In this document: in pieces, positions 1 through 7,903 of the stretch
Numbering within the stretch: the first letter of the stretch is position 1
Layout of the letters: each line of letters starts with the position of its first letter
NCBI GenBank assembly: GCA_015664885.1
Contig: DQPL01000129.1
Location: 1-51,204 of the forward strand
Reading direction: 5' to 3'
DNA: 51,204 bases
Origin: Gemmatimonadota bacterium
GTDB taxonomy: Bacteria; Gemmatimonadota; Gemmatimonadetes; Longimicrobiales; Gaopeijiaceae
The notes under the pieces: generated by a model
What the model saw: only the letters and a program-made list of their open reading frames with translations
Told to the model about the DNA's origin: nothing
Databases searched by the model: none
Position numbers and translations under genes: made by a program

Positions 1-244
1 ACGCAGACGACGAACTCCACGACACGCTCGCTCCGCTCATCGTCGCACCATTCTGATCTTTGACCGTAGCCGTGAGCTGCTGTGTTGCTCCTAAAGACGC
101 AAAGCTCAGAGTAGTAGCAGACAGCGTGATTGATGTCGCTACAGGTGTTGGCGGCGTTGGAGTCGTGGGTGGACTCGTGGGCGTAGTCCCACCGTCACCA
201 CATGCCACGAGCATGAGCACAGCTGTGAGTCGGATGTAGCGCAT
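1..244 (-). CDS. Lipoprotein with bacterial Ig-like (Big2) domain, 3' end outside window
   Basis: The ATG at 242-244 opens a frame that stays open to base 1, so only the first 81 residues are visible. The N-terminus is a short lipoprotein signal (MRYIRLTAVLMLVAC) with Cys15 as the lipidated residue. A Thr/Pro-rich linker follows, and then the start of a Big2-like domain (VATSITLSATTLSF, then QQLTATVKDQNGA and SVSWSS). Big2 domains are Ig-fold adhesive or structural modules of exported proteins, so an outer-membrane or surface role is inferred. Only part of one domain is seen, and the function of the full protein is unknown. Confidence 0.72.
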   Translation of the reverse strand, partial: MRYIRLTAVLMLVACGDGGTTPTSPPTTPTPPTPVATSITLSATTLSFASLGATQQLTATVKDQNGATMSGASVSWSSSSA

Positions 245-443
245 GCTCTGAAGATGCCCCGCCTCTCTATCCACACCAGAGAGGCGACCCCTGTCCACGG
301 CCAGTTCCTTGAGAAGGGCACCTTCAATATGGGTGAGCGGTGTGGCGAGTGGATCGAAAACGGCGGCGGGACCGGCGCCTAGTTGCCGCTGACTGGACGA
401 CCTGCGCCAGACGCAGGAATCCACCCCCCATGCACGTCGGTGA

Positions 444-464
444 TGGTACCTATGTGGTACCTAT
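444..464. repeat. Short tandem direct repeat downstream of tRNA-Pro
   Basis: The ten bases tggtacctat occur at 444-453 and again at 455-464, each containing the palindrome GGTACC. They lie just past the hairpin downstream of the tRNA gene. They could be a scar of a small insertion or chance; no flanking mobile gene is present. Confidence 0.4.
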
Positions 465-470
465 TTGTGA

Positions 471-501
471 GATCGCACACCCATCTAGTAGGCGTGCGAT
501 C
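471..501 (-). terminator. Hairpin downstream of tRNA-Pro (possible terminator)
   Basis: Read on the minus strand, gatcgcacgcc pairs with ggtgtgcgatc through 11 pairs, one of them a G-U wobble, around a 9-base loop. The hairpin begins about 25 bases past the 3' end of the minus-strand tRNA gene. The wobble pair forms only in the minus transcript, which favours a role for that strand. No run of U follows, so this may be a processing or Rho-assisted end rather than a classic intrinsic terminator. Confidence 0.45.
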
Positions 502-526
502 CCGTAAGTCATTGTCATTAAACTAG

Positions 527-600
527 TCGGGGCGCCCGGATTTGAACCGGGGACCCCCTGCTCCCAAAGCAGGTGCGCTACCGGACTGCGCCACGCCCCG
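527..600 (-). tRNA. tRNA-Pro (anticodon UGG)
   Basis: The minus strand reads as a full cloverleaf of 74 bases. The acceptor stem CGGGGCG pairs with CGCCCCG and is followed by discriminator A. The D arm lies around GCGCAGTCCGGTAGCGC. The anticodon stem CCTGC/GCAGG holds the loop TTTGGGA with anticodon TGG, and the T arm is CCGGGTTCAAATCCGG-like. The C at position 1 is usual for bacterial tRNA-Pro. The 3' CCA is not encoded, so it would be added after transcription. The UGG anticodon can read all or most proline codons. Confidence 0.95.
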
Positions 601-789
601 AAGATGTTGTGAGTCGCGAATCTAAGCGACCCTGGGACTTCAAGCTGTTTCGAGGCGCAAACCGCCGTGCAGGCTTCCGTGTAGGTTGGGAAGGGATTCA
701 TTTCGCCTCCCTCACCTCGATGCGCTCGAAGAGGACGTGTAACATAGTGCCTTGGTCAGGCTGATGCGGCTGGATCGAGAGGCCCGACA

Positions 790-948
790 GTGAAGCAGTC
801 TTCCATCGTGGCCGACTACCTGCGGTTCTTGAAGGCACGGAAGAAGTACTGGATGATTCCGATCGTGCTCGTGCTAATCCTGATGGGGACGTTGGTCGTC
901 GTGCTCGAAGGCTTCGCTCTCTCGCCCTTCATATACGCTATTTTCTGA
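790..948 (+). CDS. DUF5989 family small membrane protein
   Basis: A GTG start gives a 52-residue peptide. It has a short basic N-terminal stretch (SIVADYLRFLKARKKYW) followed by one hydrophobic helix (IPIVLVLILMGTLVVVL) and the ending LSPFIYAIF. This pattern of aromatic/basic head, single helix and SPFIYxxF tail is the signature of DUF5989, a short single-pass inner-membrane family often found near carbamoyltransferase genes. No such partner is present here: the upstream neighbour is tRNA-Pro and the downstream gene is convergent. The function is unknown. The start is uncertain by a few codons because no strong ribosome binding site is visible. Confidence 0.75.
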   Translation: MKQSSIVADYLRFLKARKKYWMIPIVLVLILMGTLVVVLEGFALSPFIYAIF

Positions 949-1065
949 AAAGACAGAGAGGAGAGCTCGAGGCCCGAGCGCTCTTCTTGGTTCATCGTGC
1001 GCACGTCGGTGACGATCCCCCGGATAGCTTTTCGAGTTCAACGTTGGTGCCGTCGACGGCAACCG

Positions 1066-2121
1066 TCAGCTCGAGGGGGCTAAGGTGAACGAGACCTCGA
1101 GCTCCTCGCAAAGGGCCCGGAGCTCGTTCATGGTCGCGTCGTCGACGCGGATACCCATGCTTCGGTTCTCGGCGGCTCGGCGGTGCTCCAGCTCGCCGGG
1201 AACGAGGATCTCGTTGACGCCGGGTCGCCGTCGACTGCCTTTGATCTGATCGATCATGGCGTCGATCCGCTCCTTGAACCGCGAGACGTCCATGTAAGCC
1301 GCAACGTCCAGCAGACAGAAGAAGTGACCCACGTCCTGCTTGCGGTCCATGTGCTTGTACATGGAGCCCACCTCCGGGCCCACCGCGGCCCCGGAGAGGA
1401 CCCCCGAGAGCGTCTCCACCATCAGCGCCAACGCGGATCCCTTATGTCCGGCCATCGTCAGCACGGCTCCCGCTAAGGCAGCCACCGCGTCCGTGGTCGG
1501 CTCACCTTCGGCGTCGATGGCCCAACCTAGAGGGATCGTGTCTCCCTGCTTAGCTGCCGCGATGATGTTCCCCCGGGCGACGATCGACGTCGCGAGGTCG
1601 ACGCGGACCGCGTAGCCCTTCCCGGTGGGAAAGCACACGGCGACCGGATTGGTACCGAAAAACGCCTCTCGGCCTCCGTACGGAGCCATGGCCGGCTCGG
1701 CGTTGGTCATTGCCAGGAGGATCATGTCCCGTTCGGCCGCCAGGTTGCAGTAGTAGCCGGCCGCGCCGAAGTGCTGCGAGTTGCTGATGGTGGCCGAAGC
1801 GACACCGAACTCGGCGGCGAGGGGGAACAGGCGCCCGAGCACGGCCATCGCCTGAACCTGTCCGAGCCCTGAGCCGGCGTCTGCCACCAGCACCGCCGGT
1901 CGCCTCTGCTCGACCCGGAGCTCGGCGGCGGGATCGATGAGCCCCTTCTGGATCCGCCGGAGGTAGATGTTCAGTCGCGAGACGCCGTGGGTCGACGTAC
2001 CCAGCAGATCGGCCTCGACGAGGGCGTCGGCGAGCACGCGGGCGTCGCCCGGTGGTACGCCCGTGGACTCGGCCAGGCTACAGGCCAAGTCCGCCACCAC
2101 GGAAGGCTCGTAGCGACCCAT
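1066..2121 (-). CDS. comC: Ldh/malate dehydrogenase-2 family NAD(P)-dependent oxidoreductase, likely (R)-sulfolactate dehydrogenase
   Basis: This 351-residue protein belongs to the Ldh_2 family (malate/L-lactate/ureidoglycolate dehydrogenases, unrelated to classical Rossmann LDH). It shows the family signatures STHGVSRL (residues 43-50, His45) and NSQHFGAAGYY (residues 114-124, His117) and a late GHKGSALAL glycine-rich segment. The family reduces or oxidises 2-hydroxy acids with NAD(P). It is the last gene of an operon 34 bases behind suyB, and in known sulfolactate loci the Ldh_2 member ComC interconverts sulfopyruvate and (R)-sulfolactate. That context makes ComC the best guess. A malate or lactate dehydrogenase remains possible, since sequence alone does not fix the substrate. 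Confidence 0.7.
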   Translation of the reverse strand: MGRYEPSVVADLACSLAESTGVPPGDARVLADALVEADLLGTSTHGVSRLNIYLRRIQKGLIDPAAELRVEQRRPAVLVADAGSGLGQVQAMAVLGRLFPLAAEFGVASATISNSQHFGAAGYYCNLAAERDMILLAMTNAEPAMAPYGGREAFFGTNPVAVCFPTGKGYAVRVDLATSIVARGNIIAAAKQGDTIPLGWAIDAEGEPTTDAVAALAGAVLTMAGHKGSALALMVETLSGVLSGAAVGPEVGSMYKHMDRKQDVGHFFCLLDVAAYMDVSRFKERIDAMIDQIKGSRRRPGVNEILVPGELEHRRAAENRSMGIRVDDATMNELRALCEELEVSFTLAPSS

Positions 2122-2155
2122 CGTGTCCCAGGCGCCGGCTCGCAGCGGGTGGCGC

Positions 2156-3319
2156 TCAGGCGCTCCGATAGAGCTTCGTGATAACGAACTCCCGGTGCCC
2201 GAGGGCCTCCGCTGATGTGAATCGCCCGTTGCACGTCCGTACGAGCATGTCGAGGAGTTCGGCTCCCGCCTCGGAGTAGCTCATCTCACCACGCAGGATC
2301 GCCGAAACGTCCAAGTCGATGTGCTCGCTCATCGTCGAGCACGTGATGGGGTTCGCGGACAGCTTGATGACCGGCACGACCGGATGGCCGACGACGTTGC
2401 CCTGCCCGGTGGGGAAGAGGTGCACTACGGCCCCAGATGCGGCCCAAAGAGTGACCGCCTCCGCAGCCGCCGACGACGTGTCCATGAACCACAAGCCGTT
2501 CCCCGAGGGCGCCTCCGCAGGTTCCAGGCAGCCGACGAACTTGGTCGACTTCCCGAGCTTCTCGATATTTCCGAACGCCTTCTCTTCGATGGTCGTCAAG
2601 CCACCGATGATGTTCCCCATCGTGGGCTGCGAGTCGGAGAGGTCGTCGGTCTTCTCGGCGAGGATGAAGTCGTTGTAGGCGTCGTAGACCCTCCTGAACT
2701 CCGCAGCCACCTCGGGTGTCGCCGCCAGCGACTCCACGACGTGCTCGCCGCCGGTTAGCTCTGAGGTCTCGCCGAACGAGGCGGTGGCGCCCATGGGTAT
2801 GATGCGATCGATGACGTTGCCGACTGTCGGGCAAGAGCCGAGCCCCGTCGTCGTGTCCGACTCTCCACATTTCACGGAGACGTACAGGTCGGCGACCGAA
2901 CACTCCTCCCTCTGGAGCTCGGAAGCCCATTGCAGGTACTCCTTGGCCTGGCGCGACGCTTTGGCAATCGTCCCCAGGTCGCCCGTCCGCTCGATGGCGA
3001 AGCCCGAGACCGGCTTTCCGGTTTCTGCGATCCCCTGCACGACGCGGTCGGTCCACCCGGGCTCGATGCCGACGACCACCACCGCAGCCACGTTTGGATT
3101 CGCGCCGGTGCCGATCAACGTCCGGAAGAAGAGCTCGAGATCCGCGCCGAACTGGAGGCGTCCATATGCGTGCGGAATCGCCCGGATGCCCTTGATGTTG
3201 TTGGCTACGGCCTCGCAGGCCGCATTCGAGATGTCGTCGACAGGCAGGATCACGACGTGGTTGCGGATCCCAACCCGGCCGTTCTCTCGTCGGTATCCCA
3301 GAAAAGTCGGGGCCTCCAT
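2156..3319 (-). CDS. suyB: (2R)-sulfolactate sulfo-lyase, large (beta) subunit; UxaA/altronate dehydratase family
   Basis: The family is the C-terminal catalytic part of UxaA/GarD dehydratases, about 387 residues here. SuyB with SuyA cleaves (R)-3-sulfolactate to pyruvate and sulfite. Visible motifs are [15 protein letters not shown] near the N-terminus, [37 protein letters not shown] with cluster-type cysteines, [11 protein letters not shown], and the closing [14 protein letters not shown], which matches my memory of SuyB proteins. I chose the ATG at 3319, two bases past the suyA stop and behind AGAGGTGG. A GTG nine bases upstream would also be in frame. Altronate or galactarate dehydratase is the alternative, but those usually carry the SAF domain fused or have different partners. 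Confidence 0.8.
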   Translation of the reverse strand: MEAPTFLGYRRENGRVGIRNHVVILPVDDISNAACEAVANNIKGIRAIPHAYGRLQFGADLELFFRTLIGTGANPNVAAVVVVGIEPGWTDRVVQGIAETGKPVSGFAIERTGDLGTIAKASRQAKEYLQWASELQREECSVADLYVSVKCGESDTTTGLGSCPTVGNVIDRIIPMGATASFGETSELTGGEHVVESLAATPEVAAEFRRVYDAYNDFILAEKTDDLSDSQPTMGNIIGGLTTIEEKAFGNIEKLGKSTKFVGCLEPAEAPSGNGLWFMDTSSAAAEAVTLWAASGAVVHLFPTGQGNVVGHPVVPVIKLSANPITCSTMSEHIDLDVSAILRGEMSYSEAGAELLDMLVRTCNGRFTSAEALGHREFVITKLYRSA

Positions 3320-3321
3320 CG

Positions 3322-3600
3322 TCACCACCTCTTGGTCTTGACGTTATGTACGTGCACGTGCTCGCCGGTCTTGATCGCGGCGACCACCTTCCCGATGTCC
3401 TGCCCGTATTTCGTAACGGTGTCACCGACGGCGAAGTCCCTCAGGGCGATCTTGTGGCTTAGAGGCACGTCCTGCAGCGCCTCGACGTGACCCGTCTCTT
3501 CTTGGGTGTCCAATGTCTTGCCGGTGACCACATCGCCGGCCTTGATGTCGACGACCGCGACTCCGACGTCGTCCTGCTCGTTGTGGATCAGAAAGTGCAC
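3322..3600 (-). CDS. suyA: (2R)-sulfolactate sulfo-lyase, small (alpha) subunit; SAF domain protein
   Basis: This 92-residue protein is a stand-alone SAF domain ([32 protein letters not shown], ending [14 protein letters not shown]). In UxaA-type dehydratases this domain is fused or forms a small partner subunit, and the separate short form before a large subunit is the SuyAB arrangement. The GTG start at 3600 is preceded by GGAGGCGG at normal distance. It is the first gene of suyA-suyB-comC, and the suyB start lies two bases past its stop, suggesting translational coupling. The assignment rests on domain type, size and gene order; the altronate dehydratase small subunit is the main alternative. 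Confidence 0.78.
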   Translation of the reverse strand: MHFLIHNEQDDVGVAVVDIKAGDVVTGKTLDTQEETGHVEALQDVPLSHKIALRDFAVGDTVTKYGQDIGKVVAAIKTGEHVHVHNVKTKRW

Positions 3601-3722
3601 GATTCACCGCCTCCGGCTGAAAGGATCAACCACCGGGTCATGAGTCAAGCTCAACCATCGAACGCTACACGGCCCTTACCACGCCGGTATCGGTGCCGTG
3701 AGGCGACCCCTGACGCGGCCCA

Positions 3723-3986
3723 TTACGTCGCGAGGAGATAGCCCAACGCTACGAGTGCGGCAATCACTAAGGAGGTGCCGAGGCCTTGCCCGCCATCCGC
3801 TTCCTACGCCACTCCGAAGGCTGGCCACCACCTGACCAGAGCGTATCCCAGCACGATCAGAGTTACAAGAACCAGAAACGAAGCCATGAGCCCTTTGACC
3901 GCCATCGTACGCAGGTTCACCCCGTATCCCGCGGCTACGGCGGGACCGTCGGCCGCGCCACGTGAGCGAAATCGCTGGTCAGACAA
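3723..3986 (-). pseudogene. Decayed membrane-protein fragment upstream of suyA
   Basis: On the minus strand one frame runs from about 3986 to a TAG at 3804-3806 and then, in the same frame, on to a TAA at 3723-3725. The first part ends in a strong hydrophobic helix (SFLVLVTLIVLGYALV). After the in-frame stop a second helix follows (SLVIAALVALGYLLAT), so two membrane segments are split by a stop. The fragment lies about 120 bases upstream of suyA on the same strand, where sulfonate loci often carry a transporter. I cannot name the family. It may be the 3' end of a lost permease, or a short unrelated membrane peptide followed by chance coding potential. Confidence 0.38.
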
Positions 3987-4011
3987 CCGGTGCCGCGGTA
4001 CTGTGTGAGTT

Positions 4012-6456
4012 ATGAACTACGTAGTCTCGGCAATGTTGTTCGCGGGCCTCTTGATGGTCACGCTGGCCCCAGACGCGGGTCCGGGCAGCAGCGCAGCGTA
4101 CGCCATTGGCGCGACGTCGAGCGAGGATTCTGACGCGGTCGTGCAGGCGTACTGCGTGCGCTGCCACAACGACCGCATGCTGCGCGGCAACCTCTCGCTC
4201 GAGGGCTTCACGCTAGACACGGCGGAAGAGACCGGCGACATCGCCGAGATGATGATCCGCAAGCTGCGCGCGGGCATGATGCCGCCGCCAGGTGCGCGCC
4301 GGCCCCCGGGTGACTCGTTGCTCGTTCTCGTGGAGTCGTTGGAAGCGCACATGGACGAGGCTGCCGCCGCGAACCCTAATCCAGGCGGGCGCACGTTCCA
4401 GCGGCTCAATCGCGCCGAATACGAGCGCTCGATCTACGACCTGCTCGGCCTGCAGGTCGATGCCGGTGACTATCTGCCGCTCGACACCAAGAGCGCCAAT
4501 TTCGACAACATCGCCGACGTGCAGATGATGTCGCCGACGTTGCTCGACTCCTACCTCAACGCCGCGGCGGAAATCAGTCGGCTGGCGGTCGGAAACGCTG
4601 ATGCCACCGCGAGCGAGTCACAGTACAGGATCCCGCGCTGGGTGTCTCAGACGGAACGCGTAGACGGCGCGCCGTTCGGCACCCGCGGCGGCACGTCGGT
4701 CCTCCACAATTTCCCGGCCGACGGTGAGTACGTCTTCCGCGTCTCGTTCCACCACGAGACCACCGGTACTGTGGTCGGCAACGGGCGCTCCGCGCTGCAA
4801 ACCGCTGACGCACTCGAGCAGGTCGAGATCTCGATCGACGGGGAGCGCGTCGCACTGCTCGAGATGGACCGATGGATGCACGTCTCCGACCCCAACAGCG
4901 TCGAGATGAGCACCGAGCCCATCCTGGTGGCGGGAGGCGCACACAGGGTCACCGCCGCGTTCATCAAGCGCACGGACGGACCCGTGCAGGACCTGATCTC
5001 GCCGCACGACTGGTCGCTCGCCAGTACCGCGATTGCGGGCACCTACGGCGTGAATTCGCTGCCGCACATCCGTGACCTGGTGGTCGGCGGGCCGCTGACG
5101 ACGGTGGGCGTCTCCGACACGCCCGTTCGCAGGCGGATCTTCACTTGCACGCCCGCCTCGCCGAACGAGCAACGGCCCTGCGCGAACGAGATCATCTCGA
5201 GGCTGGGCGAGCAGGCCTTCCGACGCCCGCTAAGGGAAGAGGATCGCTCGGCGTTGATGTCGTTCTACGACGAGGCCGCAGCGGAGGGTGACTTCGAGCT
5301 CGGAATCCGCACGGCGCTCGAAGCAATGCTCGCGAGCCCGCGCTTCGTTTTCCGCTTCGAGCAGCCTCCCGGGGACGTCGCCGCGGGGCAGACCTATCGC
5401 ATTGGCGCATTCGCGTTGGCGTCACGCCTCTCGTACTTCCTCTGGGCCGCGCCACCGGACGCCGAATTGAGGCAGGTGGCCGCGAGCGGCGCTCTGCTCG
5501 GCGATGGTGTGCTCGAGACGCAGGTCCTGCGCATGCTCGCCGACCCGAAGGCCGAAGCGCTCGGGCCACGATTCGCAGGCCAGTGGCTGCGCCTGCAAGA
5601 CCTCGACAAGATCCACCCGGACGTGCGTCTGCAGCCGGACTTTCATCAGCAGCTCGCGGATGCCATGCGGCGCGAAACCGAGCTCTTCTTCAACAGCTTG
5701 GTGAGGGACGATCGCAGCGTGCTCGACCTGTACGCCGCGGACTACACCTTCGTGAACGAGCGCCTGGCCAAGCACTACGGCATCCCCGGCGTCAGCGGCG
5801 AGCACTTCCGCCGCGTCAACTACCCCGACGACACGCGACGGGGAGTGCTAGGGCACGCCAGCATCCTGACCATGACGTCCCACGCGGGACGCACGTCTCC
5901 AGTGCTGAGAGGCAAATGGGTGATGGAGGTACTGCTGGGGACTCCGCCACCTCCCCCTCCCCCGGGCATTCCGGATCTGGAAGAGGTCGATGAGGCGGCC
6001 GGTGGCCGCATGCTCACGACCCGTGAGCGCATGGAACAGCATCGCGCCAGCCCCACGTGCAATTCCTGCCACCGCTTCATGGATCCAATCGGCCTCGCGC
6101 TCGACAACTTCGGGGTCACCGGCAAGTGGCGAACGAGGGAGAACGGCAGTCCGCTGGACACGCGCGGAGAGCTCTATGACGGGACGCCCATCACCGGCCC
6201 CGCCGACCTGCGACGCGCCCTGCTCAACCGTCCGATCCCGCTCATCCGGACCTTCACCGAGAATCTTTTCGCCTATGCACTAGGACGCCGGGTCGAACAC
6301 TTCGATCAGCCGACCGTGCGAGCGATCGCCCGCGCCGCGGAAGCCGATGATTATCGCATGTCGGCGTTTATCTTGGGCGTAGTGAAAAGCGACGCGTTCC
6401 GGATGCAGCGCGCCAACGTAGTCGCGCAGCAGGGCCCGGAGGGGCAGAAGCCCTAG
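4012..6456 (+). CDS. Exported DUF1592/DUF1588/DUF1585 protein with c-type heme motif
   Basis: This 814-residue protein has an N-terminal signal segment (residues 1-30) and a CVRCH heme-binding motif at residues 48-52 in a planctomycete-type cytochrome c region. The DUF1587 block follows (RTFQRLNRAEYERSI), then a carbohydrate-module-like middle section, then DUF1595 and DUF1592 (ALASRLSYFLWAAPPD). DUF1588 comes next (GVLGHASILTMTSHAGRTSP), and finally DUF1585 with SCHRFMDPIGLALDNF. This domain order is a known periplasmic family of Planctomycetota, Acidobacteriota and Gemmatimonadota with unproven function, presumed redox or polymer processing. It heads a same-strand run with the DUF1552 gene 32 bases downstream, its usual partner. 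Confidence 0.88.
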   Translation: MNYVVSAMLFAGLLMVTLAPDAGPGSSAAYAIGATSSEDSDAVVQAYCVRCHNDRMLRGNLSLEGFTLDTAEETGDIAEMMIRKLRAGMMPPPGARRPPGDSLLVLVESLEAHMDEAAAANPNPGGRTFQRLNRAEYERSIYDLLGLQVDAGDYLPLDTKSANFDNIADVQMMSPTLLDSYLNAAAEISRLAVGNADATASESQYRIPRWVSQTERVDGAPFGTRGGTSVLHNFPADGEYVFRVSFHHETTGTVVGNGRSALQTADALEQVEISIDGERVALLEMDRWMHVSDPNSVEMSTEPILVAGGAHRVTAAFIKRTDGPVQDLISPHDWSLASTAIAGTYGVNSLPHIRDLVVGGPLTTVGVSDTPVRRRIFTCTPASPNEQRPCANEIISRLGEQAFRRPLREEDRSALMSFYDEAAAEGDFELGIRTALEAMLASPRFVFRFEQPPGDVAAGQTYRIGAFALASRLSYFLWAAPPDAELRQVAASGALLGDGVLETQVLRMLADPKAEALGPRFAGQWLRLQDLDKIHPDVRLQPDFHQQLADAMRRETELFFNSLVRDDRSVLDLYAADYTFVNERLAKHYGIPGVSGEHFRRVNYPDDTRRGVLGHASILTMTSHAGRTSPVLRGKWVMEVLLGTPPPPPPPGIPDLEEVDEAAGGRMLTTRERMEQHRASPTCNSCHRFMDPIGLALDNFGVTGKWRTRENGSPLDTRGELYDGTPITGPADLRRALLNRPIPLIRTFTENLFAYALGRRVEHFDQPTVRAIARAAEADDYRMSAFILGVVKSDAFRMQRANVVAQQGPEGQKP

Positions 6457-6488
6457 AATGCGGCCCTAGAACGGAGATCACGCAAACC

Positions 6489-7883
6489 ATGCCATTCATA
6501 ACCGGCAAGCGAATTCCCCGCCGCACGTTTATTCGAGGCGCTGGTGCGTCTCTCGCGCTCCCGTTCCTCGACGCCATGGTGCCGGCCGGGCTGGTGTGGT
6601 CCAACGCTCCCCGGGTCGACGACCCAACGCGTTTGGTCGCGATCGAGATCGTGCACGGCGCGGCGGGCTGCAACGAATGGGGCGCTACGCAAAACCTGTG
6701 GTCGCCCGCCGCGGCCGGGCGGGACTTCGATCTCTCCCCGAGCGCGCTGCTGCCGCTGGAGAGGTACCGGGACTATCTGACGATCATCAGCAACACCGAT
6801 GTGCGGAACGCGGAAGCGGCCCAGGCAAAGGAAATCGGGGGTGATCACTTCCGGTCCAGTGCAGTCTACCTGACGCAAGCGCACCCCAAGCAGACCGAGA
6901 GTTCGGATGTCTCCGTCGGCATCTCACTGGATCAGATGTACGCACAGCGTTTTGGGCAGGACACGCCCATCCCGTCCATGCAACTCTGCATCGAGAACGT
7001 CGATCAAGCGGGTGGCTGCGCGTACGGCTACGCGTGCGTCTATACGGACACCATCAGTTGGGCCTCCCCCACCGAGCCGCTCCCGATGATTCGCGACCCG
7101 CGCGTCGCGTTCGATCAGCTGTTCGGGGCCGGTGGCAGCGCGGAGGAGCGCGCAGCGCGCAGGCAAACGAGCGGCAGCATCCTCGATTGGATCGCGCAGG
7201 ACATCGCGACGCTCAAGCAGTCGCTGGGACCGAACGACACCGTGCGCCTCGAGCGTTATCTGGACAACGTGCGCGAGCTCGAGCGCCGCATTCAGGGCGT
7301 CGAGGCCCAAAACCGGAGCGGAGAGGCTCGCGAGTTGCCCGGCGCGCCGGCGGGCGTGCCGGACTCGTTCAGCGAGCACGTGAAGTTGATGTTCGACCTG
7401 CAGGCGCTCGCGTTCGCCTCCGACACGACGCGCGTGTTCTCGCTGAAGCTCGGGCGCGACGCATCGTCACGGGTCTATCCGGACAGCGGCACGGACACCC
7501 CGTTCCACCCGGCCTCGCACCACGGCGGTCGCGACGCGCAGGTGCTCAACTTCGCCCAGATCAACAAGTACCACGTCGGTCTGCTGCCGTACTTCCTGGA
7601 CCGGCTGAGGGAGATCCAGGAGGGCGATAGCCACCTGCTCGACAAGACGATGATCCTCTATGGCTCCCCAATGGCCGACTCCAACCTGCACAATCACCGC
7701 CGCTGCCCGTTAATCGTGCTCGGCGGCGCGAACGGGCAACTCGAAGGCAACCTGCACGTGCAGACCGCCGATGGAACACCGATGGCCAACGCGATGCTCA
7801 CTCTGCTGCACAAGCTGGGACTCGACGACGTCACCCGGTTCGGGAACGACACCGGGGCGCTCGCGCTCTCGGCGTCGGGATGA
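6489..7883 (+). CDS. DUF1552 domain-containing protein, Tat-exported
   Basis: This 464-residue protein has a twin-arginine signal (RRTFIRG at residues 11-17, followed by GASLALPFLDAMVPAG). The rest is DUF1552, a family almost always encoded beside a DUF1592 protein. Visible family stretches include GGDHFRSSAVYLTQAHP and SVGISLDQMYAQRFG early on, FSLKLGRDASSRVYPDSG, and DKTMILYGSPMADSNLHNH, which resembles the metal-binding end of sulfatase or DUF1501-like folds. The likely location is the periplasm. The function is unknown, but co-occurrence with the heme-bearing DUF1592 protein implies a joint exported complex. The start ATG fits the Tat signal. Confidence 0.88.
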   Translation: MPFITGKRIPRRTFIRGAGASLALPFLDAMVPAGLVWSNAPRVDDPTRLVAIEIVHGAAGCNEWGATQNLWSPAAAGRDFDLSPSALLPLERYRDYLTIISNTDVRNAEAAQAKEIGGDHFRSSAVYLTQAHPKQTESSDVSVGISLDQMYAQRFGQDTPIPSMQLCIENVDQAGGCAYGYACVYTDTISWASPTEPLPMIRDPRVAFDQLFGAGGSAEERAARRQTSGSILDWIAQDIATLKQSLGPNDTVRLERYLDNVRELERRIQGVEAQNRSGEARELPGAPAGVPDSFSEHVKLMFDLQALAFASDTTRVFSLKLGRDASSRVYPDSGTDTPFHPASHHGGRDAQVLNFAQINKYHVGLLPYFLDRLREIQEGDSHLLDKTMILYGSPMADSNLHNHRRCPLIVLGGANGQLEGNLHVQTADGTPMANAMLTLLHKLGLDDVTRFGNDTGALALSASG

Positions 7884-7903
7884 AGCATTCGGATGAGGGA
7901 TCG

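Noticed and set aside
254-382. Plus-strand 42-residue frame ending GENGGGTGA-like before tRNA-Pro
   Set aside because: Short, no ribosome binding site, no recognisable motif; probably a chance frame upstream of the opposite lipoprotein gene.
450-764. Frames of 63-83 residues across the tRNA-Pro region
   Set aside because: They read through the tRNA gene (AHLLWEQGVPGSNPG is a typical tRNA read-through) and are not proteins.
2286-3425. 379-residue Arg/His-rich minus-strand frame over suyB
   Set aside because: Shadow of suyB in another frame; composition is typical of out-of-frame GC-rich DNA.
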